Source: Pseudomonas viridiflava (lineage in GTDB: Bacteria; Pseudomonadota; Gammaproteobacteria; Pseudomonadales; Pseudomonadaceae). Taken from it: a stretch of DNA of 64,000 nt. The stretch is from positions 25,954 to 89,953 of the forward strand of contig NZ_UUOC01000051.1 of NCBI RefSeq assembly GCF_900590755.1, read 5' to 3'. Of the stretch, positions 9,542 to 18,214 are shown one piece after another (position 1 is the stretch's first letter; every line of letters starts with the position of its first letter). The translations under genes were made by a program, and so were the position numbers. The notes beneath the pieces were generated by a model. That model made no database searches and was not told the origin of the DNA. It saw only the letters and a list, made by a program, of their open reading frames with translations.

Positions 9542-11906
9542 CCAGCTTGCTGCTCGACTCCTGCTGTGAAGCGGGCAGCCATTGCTCCAGCAGACTGACC
9601 AGTTCGGCGCGGCGAAACGGCTTGGCCAGGTAGTCGCTCATTCCCGCCGCCCGGCAGCGATCACGTTCTTCGGGCATGGCGTTGGCGGTCAGGGCGATGA
9701 TCGGCAGCTGCGGCCAGCGCCCGCTCTGGCGGATCTGCCGGCTGGCTTCATAGCCATCCATGACCGGCATGTTGCAATCCATCAATATCAAATCGAACGG
9801 GACGAGCTGCAATTGCTCCAGCGCTTCTGCGCCATTGCCGCTGATCACCACCTCGCAGCCCAGTTTGCTCAACATGCCTTTGGCCACCAGCTGATTGACC
9901 GGATTGTCCTCGACCAGCAGGATTCTCGCCGGACGCAGGCTTTTGTTGTCAGTGTCGGCGAAGTTCTGCTCCGGCCCCTGCTCGGGCTGCAGGGCCCGGC
10001 GCAGACTTTGGTACAGCGCGTTCCGTGCCAGCGGGCGAGCATGTTGCAGTAACGGCGCAAGGGCGCTGACCTGTTCGCTGGGCATGAAATTGCCGTAAGC
10101 AGTCACTAGCAGGATCGGCACATGGGTCATGGGGCGCATGCCGAACAGGCATTCCGGACAATCGGTGATCAGCAGGTCAGGATTGACCTGGCTTTCCAGC
10201 CCCTGGGCCTTGTCGTCCACCCCCCAGCGCTGGAAGTCGATGCCCCAGCCGGGCAAAAAGTTGCTCAACAGCTCCACCAGCCCGCTGCCAGCCTGACTGA
10301 CCACCACCACACGACCTTTGAGCAGTGGCGGTGCAATGGCAGGCAAGTGGATCGGCAGGGGCAAGTCAGCGCAGAACTGGCTGCCAAAGCCTGACTGGGA
10401 CTGAATGCTCAAGCGCCCGGACATCGCCTCGCACAGGTTGTGGGTCAGCGCCAGACCCAGACCGGTCCCGCCGAATTGTCGGGTGATGGCGGCTTCGGCC
10501 TGGGTAAACGGCTGGAAAATCCGCGCCTGGGCTTCTTGGGCGATGCCAATACCGGTATCACGGACCTCAATGCGCACCCGGTTTTCCAGGGTTTGCGGGT
10601 CCTGATAGTGATTGAGTCGTACGTCTACCCGACCGAAACGGGTGAACTTCAGGGCATTGGAAAGCAGGTTGCTGACGATTTGCCGTACCCGCGTCGGATC
10701 ACCCAGCACCAGCGCTGGAAAGCGCGGATCAATCAGGCAGGTGAGCTCGACACTGGGGGCGGCGTTCTGGGACAGCAGATTGGCGGTGTCTTCGACCAAC
10801 AGGCCCAGATCGAACGGGATGCGCTCGACCTGCAAATGCCCCGCGTTGAATTTGGACATGTCGAGGATATCGTTGAGCAACTCCACCAGCACTTTGCCCG
10901 AGTCGTGGGCAATGGACAGTTGTTGACGCTGCTCAGGGTTCAGAGGGCTGTCCAGGGACAGCGAAAGCATGCCCAGCAGGCCATTGAGCGGCGTGCGGAT
11001 TTCATGGCTCATGTTGGCGAGGAAGGCGGTTCTGGCCTGCGCCATATCCAGCGCGGTACTGCGCGCGGCCTGCAATTCTTCGTTGGACTGGCTCAGGCGC
11101 GCATTACTTGCCTCCAGCTCTCGGGTGCGGGCTGCGACGATGTCTTCTAGGTCGTTGAGGTGCCGGGTCAGCCGGTCTTCTGCATCACGGCGTCGGCCAA
11201 ACTCGGAGACGACGCTGTCGATCTGACGATTGGCGACTTTGACCAGCACGCCGATTTCGTCTTCTTCATGGTTGGGCGGGCATGCCAGGCGGCGCTGGGC
11301 GGGGTTACGGGAGTCGCGGCTGGCCAGCTCGCGAATGACGCCCACCAGTGGCTTGGTCAAGGTCATGTAGAACAACAGCATCAGGATGCCCGCCAGCACC
11401 AGGCTGCGCACGAATCCATTGAGCAGAGTAATGCCTGCGCGTTGCAGGAACTGGTTGCCGAAGGCGAAGGTGTCGACGGTCAGGCGCAGGGTGCCGATGG
11501 CTTCGTTGGGCAGATGGGCCAGATTCAGAATGTCTTCGAACTGGCGGCTTTCACCAAACAGAAAGTCGCTGACTGTTCGATAACGGCTCTGGACATAGGG
11601 CCGCTCTACGCTTGCAAGCACCATGTTGTTGTTATCGGTGAGCCGCGCACCGATGACAGCGGGGGATTGCAGCAGCCCCAGGGTCAGCTCCTGAGCCAGC
11701 TCGGCATCGATGTTGTAGGCGATTCGCGACGCCGGGTTGTGGCTGATTTCCAGCAGCGAGCGAATTTCACGATTGATGGCAGCGTCTTCACTGGCATAAT
11801 CGATGGCAATTTGCAGCAGGCTCAACAGGAATCCCAGGATGAACCCGAGCAGCACGGTCATGCGGGCCTGTTTATAGGAAAGCCGGTTGGTGAACGCTAT
11901 ATCCAT
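9534..11906 (-). CDS. sagS: Hybrid sensor histidine kinase, SagS-like
   Basis: 790 residues. In order: membrane segment about 17-35, periplasmic sensor about 36-165, membrane segment about 166-184, HAMP-like linker, coiled coil about 235-290, HisKA with His301 in NMSHEIRTPLNG, HATPase (NLLSNALK, DTGIGI, FGGTGLGLA), a degenerate receiver-like region about 530-640, and a true receiver with Asp710 in LILMDCNMPVMDG. Length and the gpx-msrB-aminotransferase-htpX context match P. aeruginosa SagS (PA2824), which governs the motile-to-sessile switch through HptB and BfiSR. Its function here is inferred from synteny and architecture. Confidence 0.78.
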
Positions 11907-12012
11907 AAAGCACTGCTACGTCATATGGCCTTTGCGGGGGCAAGCATAGCTGATCGCGATGCGATGGCGGAGATTGCGTGGGCAAGCCATTTATTTGGGC
12001 ATGCCCCGATTC

Positions 12013-12087
12013 CGTAGGAGCTGCCGAAGGCTGCGAAAAACGATTTATCTGACACACCGCTTTCGCAGCCTTCGGCAGCTCCTACAG
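12013..12087. repeat. REP inverted repeat, CTGCCGAAGGCTGCGAA family
   Basis: Arms CGTAGGAGCTGCCGAAGG and CCTTCGGCAGCTCCTACAG between the divergent sagS and DUF815 genes. It therefore lies in a promoter region, which is unusual for this family. Confidence 0.88.
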
Positions 12088-12127
12088 AGTCTTCTTAGCA
12101 CTTATTCAGATAACCAAGGAGACATTC

Positions 12128-13018
12128 GTGGATTCTCGTTTAAACGCATTTCTCGAACGCGCCGACGCTGTGCTGGCGCGGCTGGAACCTTTGCTGCCAG
12201 CGCTTCGTGAGCCGGTCGACTGGTCACAGGCGCTGGCCGCGCGCTGGGTTCGTGAGGGTCGCAGCGGTTACCTGATGCCGCTACAGGTCAGCCTCGATAT
12301 GCGCCTGTCCGATTTGATCGGTGTCGATAAACAGCGCGACCAGTTGGGCCGCAATACCCGTCAGTTCATCGACGGCCTGCCTGCCAACCACGCGCTGCTG
12401 TGGGGCTCTCGCGGGACCGGGAAATCATCACTGATCCGTGCCCTGCTGGCCGAGTACGCCCAGGCCGGCTTGCGATTGATCGAAATCGAGCGCGATCACC
12501 TGGGCGATCTGCCCCGCGTTGTCGAGTTGCTGCAAAAGCTGCCGCAACGCTTCGTGCTGTTTTGCGACGACCTCTCGTTCGAAGCGGGGGAAAGCGATTA
12601 TCGGGTGCTCAAAAGCGTGCTCGATGGCTCGCTGGAGCAGGCTCCGGACAACGTTCTGTTATACGCAACCTCCAACCGTCGTCATCTGGTGCCGGAAAAA
12701 GAGAGCGATAACCTCCATTGGCAGCAGATCGATGGCGAGGTACACCCCAGCGAAGCGGTCGAAGACAAGATTGCCTTGTCGGATCGATTCGGCCTGTGGC
12801 TGTCCTTCTATCCATTCACTCAGGAGCATTTCCTGAATGTCGTTGAACACTGGATCACCCAACTTGCTCTGCCAACTGGCCTGAACTGGCAGCGCGATGA
12901 GGAGCTGGACAAGCACGCGATTCGCTGGGCAACCGGGCGCGGCAATCGCAACGGTCGCTGCGCCTATCAATTCGCGCGTTACTGGGTGGGCCTACAATTG
13001 CTGGAGCAACAACCATGA
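12128..13018 (+). CDS. DUF815-type AAA+ ATPase
   Basis: 296 residues. Walker A is GSRGTGKSS at about residue 93-101 and Walker B-like LFCDDLSFE at about 143-151, with an asparagine/arginine sensor region (YATSNRRHL). DUF815 proteins are AAA+ ATPases of unknown function. The GTG start at 12128 is set by AAGGAGAC just upstream. The stop overlaps the ATG of msrC (ATGA), so the two are probably translationally coupled. The pairing hints at a role in oxidised-methionine metabolism but does not prove one. Confidence 0.82.
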   Translation: MDSRLNAFLERADAVLARLEPLLPALREPVDWSQALAARWVREGRSGYLMPLQVSLDMRLSDLIGVDKQRDQLGRNTRQFIDGLPANHALLWGSRGTGKSSLIRALLAEYAQAGLRLIEIERDHLGDLPRVVELLQKLPQRFVLFCDDLSFEAGESDYRVLKSVLDGSLEQAPDNVLLYATSNRRHLVPEKESDNLHWQQIDGEVHPSEAVEDKIALSDRFGLWLSFYPFTQEHFLNVVEHWITQLALPTGLNWQRDEELDKHAIRWATGRGNRNGRCAYQFARYWVGLQLLEQQP

Positions 13019-13497
13019 TTGATTTGCAAAACGCCGGAGCAGGGCTGGATGGCTATGGCCTGCTGGCTGCACAGCTTGAATCTCTATTGGCCGATGAGCG
13101 CGACTTCATTGCCAACGCCGCGCAGTTCTCGGCGTTTCTCTATACCCAGATCGAAGACCTGAACTGGGCCGGTTTCTATTTGAACCGTGATGAAGAACTG
13201 GTGCTGGGGCCGTTTCAGGGGCAGATCGCCTGCGTGCGTATCCCTTTTGGTCGTGGCGTCTGCGGTGCGGCCGCACAGAGCCGCCAGACCCAGCGTGTAG
13301 AGGACGTGCATGAGTTCCCCGGGCATATCGCGTGCGACAGCGCATCGAACAGCGAGCTGGTCGTGCCATTGGTCAAAGAAGGGCGTTTGATTGGTGTTCT
13401 GGATCTGGACAGCCCGAGTGTGGCGCGTTTCTCGGAACAGGATCAGGCGGGGATCGAACAGTTGGCCGCTATTTTTCTGAGATTGACTGACTGCTGA
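13015..13497 (+). CDS. msrC: Free methionine-(R)-sulfoxide reductase, GAF-domain MsrC
   Basis: 160 residues making a single GAF domain. The three family cysteines are present in IACVRIPFG, GRGVCGAAA and HIACDSASNSE, and the last block also shapes the substrate pocket. It reduces free methionine-R-sulfoxide in the cytosol. It overlaps the DUF815 gene by 4 nt. Together with msrB it is the second methionine-sulfoxide reductase in the window. A GC-rich hairpin separates it from the convergent gene at 13544. Confidence 0.9.
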   Translation: MIDLQNAGAGLDGYGLLAAQLESLLADERDFIANAAQFSAFLYTQIEDLNWAGFYLNRDEELVLGPFQGQIACVRIPFGRGVCGAAAQSRQTQRVEDVHEFPGHIACDSASNSELVVPLVKEGRLIGVLDLDSPSVARFSEQDQAGIEQLAAIFLRLTDC

Positions 13498-13506
13498 AGT
13501 GACAGA

Positions 13507-13536
13507 CGGTTGGCGCGCCAGGCGGTGCGCCAACCG
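13507..13536. terminator. Hairpin between convergent genes
   Basis: Perfect 10-bp arms CGGTTGGCGC / GCGCCAACCG with a 10-base loop, between msrC and the minus-strand gene at 13544. There is no T-run, so intrinsic termination is uncertain. Confidence 0.55.
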
Positions 13537-13543
13537 AGCGCTA

Positions 13544-14314
13544 TCAGTCGTAGATGACTTTCTTCTTCCATTCCGATTCGACTTCGTCCGCCTTCAGACC
13601 TTCGGTCAGGGCGTTGTCGTCATCTTCGGTCGGCGCGATATTGGTCAATACCATGGAGTTGGCGCGGGCCAGTTGTTTCTCCATCGCCAGCAACGCGTGC
13701 TGGTATGTCACCGGGTCGGGCTGGTTTTTCAGATATTGCACGCCGCGCTCGAATGCCAGACGGGCCTGACCAGGCTGCTCCTGCTGGAGTGCCGCCTGAC
13801 CGAGATTATTGAAGAACTCGATGTGCAGCATCACCAGGATATTGCGAATCTCGCGGATCCAGTGCTTGGCTTCGCTGGTTTGCAGATAGCCATCGTGTGC
13901 AGCGCGGGTGACCTGACCATGCAACGCTTCCAATAGAAAGCGTACGTCCTTGGCCTTGGCTTCCGTGAGGATCGGGCTTGCCGGGTTGGTGACGGCAATC
14001 GCTTCACCCTGGCCGACCAGTGTCTCCAGCTCGGCAATGCGGCTCTTGATTTGCGCGTCGCCTTTATCCATGGCTGCCATGCGCTGCACCACGTTGAGCT
14101 CAAGGCGAGTCATCAATAGTTTCAGCGCCGGGGTAACCAACTGGCCCGGGAAGGTCTCGGATATTTCCGAGCAGCGACGCAAGCGGTCGGCAAGCTCCAG
14201 CTTAGCCCGGGCTTTGTCCAGTTTGGAGTTTTCAGCCACATGGTTGAGGTAGCCGATCGCGATAAGGAGCGCAATGCCGGCTACTACCATTAGGGTAATC
14301 ATGAGTGGAGTCAC
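13544..14314 (-). CDS. Conserved membrane-anchored protein of unknown function
   Basis: 256 residues. An N-terminal membrane segment (about 5-22, MITLMVVAGIALLIAIGYL) is followed by a largely helical, charged soluble part with two short TPR-like helices around QAALQQEQPGQARLAFERGVQYL. I do not recognise a catalytic motif. It probably faces the cytoplasm from an inner-membrane anchor. The divergent neighbours are the two tRNA genes. A function should not be assigned. Confidence 0.75.
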   Translation of the reverse strand: MTPLMITLMVVAGIALLIAIGYLNHVAENSKLDKARAKLELADRLRRCSEISETFPGQLVTPALKLLMTRLELNVVQRMAAMDKGDAQIKSRIAELETLVGQGEAIAVTNPASPILTEAKAKDVRFLLEALHGQVTRAAHDGYLQTSEAKHWIREIRNILVMLHIEFFNNLGQAALQQEQPGQARLAFERGVQYLKNQPDPVTYQHALLAMEKQLARANSMVLTNIAPTEDDDNALTEGLKADEVESEWKKKVIYD

Positions 14315-14496
14315 CGCGCTAACCTCTATATAGCTGTAGTCAATTGAAGCGAGTGTAGTGGCTAAGCACTATTGCGCATAGATGTACTGGTCGGAGTTTG
14401 TCTTGCCTCACCCCAAATGAATGATCTCTTGCCTGGGCCGGTTGCCTTGGGAAAGGGTGGCGAAGTCATTGATTTAGATAAATTTTCATAATGGGG

Positions 14497-14525
14497 TTGA
14501 CGACCCCTCAATCCATCCATAGAAT
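14497..14525 (+). promoter_or_regulatory. Sigma-70 promoter of the tRNA-Glu/tRNA-Gly unit
   Basis: -35 TTGACG (14497-14502), exact 17-bp spacer, -10 TAGAAT (14520-14525), then a GC-rich discriminator GCGCGCC. The last feature is typical of stringently controlled stable-RNA promoters. Confidence 0.85.
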
Positions 14526-14587
14526 GCGCGCCACTTACAGCGTAAAGCGTCAAGCGAAGCGCAAATAAGTAGTGAAGTTGTACGTGT

Positions 14588-14663
14588 GTCCCCTTCGTCT
14601 AGTGGCCTAGGACACCGCCCTTTCACGGCGGTAACAGGGGTTCGAGTCCCCTAGGGGACGCCA
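14588..14663 (+). tRNA. tRNA-Glu (anticodon TTC)
   Basis: 76 nt cloverleaf: acceptor GTCCCCT / AGGGGAC, D-loop CTAGTGGCCTAGGAC, anticodon arm CCGCC CTTTCAC GGCGG, T-arm with GGTTCGAGTCC, encoded CCA. Confidence 0.98.
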
Positions 14664-14667
14664 TATT

Positions 14668-14743
<76 letters not shown>

Positions 14744-14751
14744 TATTTAAC

Positions 14752-14782
14752 AAAAACGCCGCTCACTAGAGCGGCGTTTTTG
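14752..14782 (+). terminator. Terminator of the tRNA unit
   Basis: Stem AAAAACGCCGCTC / GAGCGGCGTTTTT with a 4-base loop, 8 bases after tRNA-Gly. Confidence 0.95.
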
Positions 14783-14811
14783 TTTGTGCGTTTTGTAATG
14801 TTGGCACCACC

Positions 14812-14887
14812 CTGTAGGAGCTGCCGAAGGCTGCGAATCGCGGTGGATCAGGAATGTCGCATTCGCAGCCTTCGGCAGCTCCTACAG
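14812..14887. repeat. REP inverted repeat, CTGCCGAAGGCTGCGAA family
   Basis: Full arm pair between the tRNA terminator and the hipA stop codon at 14889. Confidence 0.9.
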
Positions 14888-14888
14888 A

Positions 14889-16154
14889 TCATTGGATCCT
14901 GAAGTCAGCATGCAGCCGCTTCCAGTGATCCCGTAAAACAGCCTTCTGACTTTCCGGCATCTCACTTCCCTCCAGGGCTTCAGGCCAAAGTGCGCGTGCT
15001 TTTTCCAGGGTGGCTCTGAGGTTGTAGAGGACTGGCCGCCATGGGATATCCCCATACTCCGCCCAGCGCTTGAAATGCGCTAAAGAAGCCTCGTACCAGT
15101 TTTTTTCCTTATCCATATTCAGGCCGAACCGCGCCTCATCAAGGATGTAAGCCTTGGTCACGACGATGTCGTAGGCGGGGGAGAGTTCGGCGGTGTGGCC
15201 GTCTGGATAAATCATGCTCCAGTTTTTCAGGTGCGCATCGCCGTTCGCCAGGAGGATATTCACCAGCAGTCGCACGGCCATCTGCACCGCGTCTCGCTGG
15301 CCGTGGCTGGAATTCTGGTAAATCAGCTTGCCAATCTGGTCGTAACTGCCAGCCGTGTACTTGTCATGGGCGTAGGCAAACAAGACCTGCGCGAAATCTT
15401 CTGAGTGGACGCGTTTGCTGTCTGGCAGTCGATCATATCGACGGATCCCGTAGGCATATTGCTCGTTTGGCAGATTGATGTTCGGCAGTGCCTCAATGTT
15501 GGACATGTCGATCAGCTTAATCTCGGGGATGTCGACCCCGGCCAGTGCCGCGAGCGTCATCGCGGTGTATTCGTTGAGCGGCACAAAGGGGTGGACGGTT
15601 GATGGCGTCTTGATGATCCAGTCACCCGGGGCAGTGCGGTCGCCGGTGATGTAGCGACCGTCCTGATCGCGCATGGAAAACTTCATCTGAACCCCGGCCA
15701 GAGAGAAGTGAGCCCGGCTGTCGGGAATGTCGATGACGGCAGGCTCGATCTTTCCATGTTGTTGCAAGGCCAGTACCGGGACCTGAGAAGCCTCGATAGG
15801 CTCGGCTATCAATGCGCCGGGCAAATCGCGGCCGAGCCAGCCGAGCAGGGGGAACTCGTTGTCCCGGTGGACTTTCATTGCCTGGGACAGGTAATTGCGC
15901 AAAGCGCCTTCAGGTAGCAGGTTGCTGAGCACCGGATGCAGTTTGTGACTGCTTGTAAAGGGGTGGCTGCGATCCAGCTGCCGGGCCAGAGACGCGGGGT
16001 TGGCATGGGACAGGGTCAGCGGTTGCCTGGCTTCGTTGTGCAGATATTCCGGGGCAAGGGTAAATACATTCTTGCCGTTGGAGTATCCCGCGACATAACC
16101 GACGTTTTCGCCTTGCAGGGTCAACCGTAAAGCCGAGACCGTTTCCTTGGCCAT
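14889..16154 (-). CDS. hipA: HipA-type serine/threonine kinase toxin
   Basis: 421 residues. The N-terminal HipA domain is followed by the kinase core with all key motifs intact: the Ser loop FSLAGVQMKFS (Ser151), the ATP lysine WIIKTPS (Lys182), the catalytic loop NGDAHLKN (304-311, Asp306) and the metal aspartate SPAYDI (Asp329). The E. coli relative phosphorylates glutamyl-tRNA synthetase and promotes persistence. It overlaps hipB by 1 nt (TAATG), so translation is coupled. The gene sits beside a tRNA-Glu gene, a coincidence worth noting since GltX is the known target. Confidence 0.9.
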   Translation of the reverse strand: MAKETVSALRLTLQGENVGYVAGYSNGKNVFTLAPEYLHNEARQPLTLSHANPASLARQLDRSHPFTSSHKLHPVLSNLLPEGALRNYLSQAMKVHRDNEFPLLGWLGRDLPGALIAEPIEASQVPVLALQQHGKIEPAVIDIPDSRAHFSLAGVQMKFSMRDQDGRYITGDRTAPGDWIIKTPSTVHPFVPLNEYTAMTLAALAGVDIPEIKLIDMSNIEALPNINLPNEQYAYGIRRYDRLPDSKRVHSEDFAQVLFAYAHDKYTAGSYDQIGKLIYQNSSHGQRDAVQMAVRLLVNILLANGDAHLKNWSMIYPDGHTAELSPAYDIVVTKAYILDEARFGLNMDKEKNWYEASLAHFKRWAEYGDIPWRPVLYNLRATLEKARALWPEALEGSEMPESQKAVLRDHWKRLHADFRIQ

Positions 16155-16477
16155 TAAAGGTCACCCCAAGGATTTTCAACCTCTTCATTCACCGAGAGGG
16201 CCTGCCTCACAGGTTCAGGGTAGCGCTGATCGACTTCAGGTTGAGTTTCGCCGTTGAGGATCCTTTGCACTGCAGCCAGTTGCGATTTGGGGACCAGAAC
16301 CATTACGGAGTCTAGCCCTTCAGCAATCTGATCCAGAGTGTTGAGACGCGGGTTGCCGCCGGCTTCAATTTTGCCGTACTGCTGGCGGGTCAGCCCGGCA
16401 CGTAATGGCATCTCCTGGATTTTCACTCCAAGAGCAAGGCGGCGTTTGCGGATTTGATCAAGTAAGGTGGTTTTCAT
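16154..16477 (-). CDS. hipB: HipB-type XRE antitoxin and autorepressor
   Basis: 107 residues. The N-terminal XRE helix-turn-helix is about residues 8-60 (LRAGLTRQQYGKIEAGGNPR). The C-terminal tail of about 40 acidic, flexible residues would contact HipA. It neutralises HipA and represses its own operon. Upstream at 16502-16611 are the promoter and four operator-like sites. Confidence 0.9.
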   Translation of the reverse strand: MKTTLLDQIRKRRLALGVKIQEMPLRAGLTRQQYGKIEAGGNPRLNTLDQIAEGLDSVMVLVPKSQLAAVQRILNGETQPEVDQRYPEPVRQALSVNEEVENPWGDL

Positions 16478-16501
16478 GGCGCGGTCTCACAGTGAGCGGC
16501 C

Positions 16502-16529
16502 ATTATGTAATCTATGTGGCTCAAGTCAA
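16502..16529 (-). promoter_or_regulatory. hipBA promoter
   Basis: On the minus strand: -35 TTGACT (16524-16529), 16-bp spacer, -10 CATAAT (16502-16507). Operator-like site A occupies the spacer, so a bound repressor would block RNA polymerase. Confidence 0.75.
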
Positions 16530-16611
16530 ATAATTAGAGTCATATAAATTACATTTCATGTATTTGAGCTTTATATGGCTCTTAATGTCTTTTTTGAGCC
16601 GTATAAAGCTC
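16507..16611. promoter_or_regulatory. Four phased 16-bp HipB operator candidates
   Basis: Sites, normalised to one direction: A GAGCCACATAGATTAC (16507-16522, minus), B GAGTCATATAAATTAC (16537-16552, plus), C GAGCCATATAAAGCTC (16566-16581, minus), D GAGCCGTATAAAGCTC (16596-16611, plus). They alternate in direction, and starts are 30, 29 and 30 bp apart, close to three helical turns. E. coli hipBA also has four operators. Binding by HipB is inferred. Confidence 0.8.
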
Positions 16612-16628
16612 ATAATCAACCGTGGGCT

Positions 16629-17969
16629 TCAGAGCCCACTCACATCCCGCATCAGCAATCCAAAGCGCAGATCGACCGCTTCCGGGATCCGGATGTACAC
16701 CGTATGCCCATCCCCCGGCGCGACGCCGATCGCCTGGCCCTTGGCGTTCTGCAAGCAAGCCAGATCAAAATGCAGGTTGCCCGCTGGTGTCATCAGTTCA
16801 AGATTGTCGTCCACGTAAAAGCGGTTTTTTACCCGCACCTCTGCCAACCCGTTGCGTCGTTCACCGGTCAGTTCGCCGACAAACTGTTGTTTCTCGGAAA
16901 CCGAGCTGCCGTTCTGATAGTTCTGATATTCATCATGCACATGCCTGCGCAGGAAGCCTTCGGTGTAGCCGCGCTGAGCCAGTGACTCCAAGTCACCCAT
17001 CAGGCTGCGGTCGAATTCACGGCCAGCCGCGGCGTCGTCGATGGCACGACGGTAAACCTGGGTGGTACGGGCGCAATAGAAGTGGGATTTGGTCCGGCCT
17101 TCGATTTTCAAGGAGTGCACGCCCATGCGGGTCAGGCGCTCCACGTGCTGAACGGCGCGCAGGTCTTTGGAGTTCATGATGTAAGTGCCGTGTTCGTCCT
17201 CGAAGGCTGGCAATAGCTCGTCGGGGCGGTTGGCCTCCTGGAGCAGGAACACCTGATCGGTCGGTGTGCCTTCGCCCAGAGTGGGTTCAGGCTGGAAGGT
17301 CTGCACAATCTCGCCGAGCTGGTTGTGCGTGGCCTCCTGCGCGGAATACTTCCAGCGGCAGGCATTGGTGCAACTGCCCTGATTCGCATCACGCTTGTTC
17401 ATATAGCCCGACAGCAGGCAGCGACCGGAATAGGCCATGCACAGCGCACCATGGACAAAGACCTCCAGCTCCATGGCTGGCACCTGCTGGCGTATTTCCT
17501 CTATTTCCTCAAGAGACAGTTCCCGGGACAGGATGATCCGGCTCACGCCTTGCAGCTGCCAGAACTCGACGCTGGCCCAGTTCACGGTGTTGGCCTGGAC
17601 CGACAAATGGATCGGCATTTGCGGGAAGTGGCGACGTACCAGCATGATCAGCCCGGGATCGGACATGATCAGCGCATCCGGGGCCATGGCGATGACCGGC
17701 TCCAGATCCTTGAGAAAGGTCTTGAGCTTGGCGTTATGCGGCGCGATGTTCACCACAACATAGAAGCGCTTGCCCTGGGACTGTGCTTCCTTGATGCCAA
17801 TGGCGAGGTTGTCGTGATCGAACTCGTTATTGCGCACCCGCAAGCTGTAACGTGGCTGGCCTGCATAAACCGCATCGGCTCCGTAGGCGAAGGCGTAGCG
17901 CATGTTTTTCAGGGTGCCGGCCGGGGCCAGGAGTTCGGGAGCAAAGGGAATGGCAGTCGAGAGGGTCAT
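16629..17969 (-). CDS. trhP: Peptidase U32-family tRNA hydroxylation protein TrhP (YegQ)
   Basis: 446 residues. The N-terminal TIM-barrel-like U32 domain (ELLAPAGTLKNMRYAFAYGADAVYAG) precedes conserved cysteines in VHGALCMAYSGRCLLSGY and CTNACRW. A C-terminal beta-barrel-like domain follows from about residue 370. The E. coli relative takes part in prephenate-dependent 5-hydroxyuridine formation at tRNA position 34 and is not a demonstrated protease. The stop is only 18 bp from the hipBA operator cluster. Confidence 0.85.
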   Translation of the reverse strand: MTLSTAIPFAPELLAPAGTLKNMRYAFAYGADAVYAGQPRYSLRVRNNEFDHDNLAIGIKEAQSQGKRFYVVVNIAPHNAKLKTFLKDLEPVIAMAPDALIMSDPGLIMLVRRHFPQMPIHLSVQANTVNWASVEFWQLQGVSRIILSRELSLEEIEEIRQQVPAMELEVFVHGALCMAYSGRCLLSGYMNKRDANQGSCTNACRWKYSAQEATHNQLGEIVQTFQPEPTLGEGTPTDQVFLLQEANRPDELLPAFEDEHGTYIMNSKDLRAVQHVERLTRMGVHSLKIEGRTKSHFYCARTTQVYRRAIDDAAAGREFDRSLMGDLESLAQRGYTEGFLRRHVHDEYQNYQNGSSVSEKQQFVGELTGERRNGLAEVRVKNRFYVDDNLELMTPAGNLHFDLACLQNAKGQAIGVAPGDGHTVYIRIPEAVDLRFGLLMRDVSGL

Positions 17970-18040
17970 GAAGTGGCGTCAGTCGCGAAATCCGCAGGGT
18001 AGTGGACTTGGCGCGAGGCTTTATTGATCTGGCGCAGTCT

Positions 18041-18120
18041 CTGTAGGAGTCAACATGTTGGCGAGGCATTGGATCTATAAACATAGGAATATCGCCTCGC
18101 GAACAAGTTCGCTTCTACAG
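18041..18120. repeat. Diverged REP inverted repeat
   Basis: CTGTAGGAGTCAACATGTTG...GAACAAGTTCGCTTCTACAG. The arms pair with several mismatches. It lies between the divergent trhP and BisC-like genes. Confidence 0.7.
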
Positions 18121-18214
18121 GTTTTGCATATAGAGCTAGGCCGAAAATGAATTTAGGGAATAAAGACCTGAATGCTATGGTTCGTCCGCCTGTGTTGACC
18201 TGGAGTAGTAGCTC

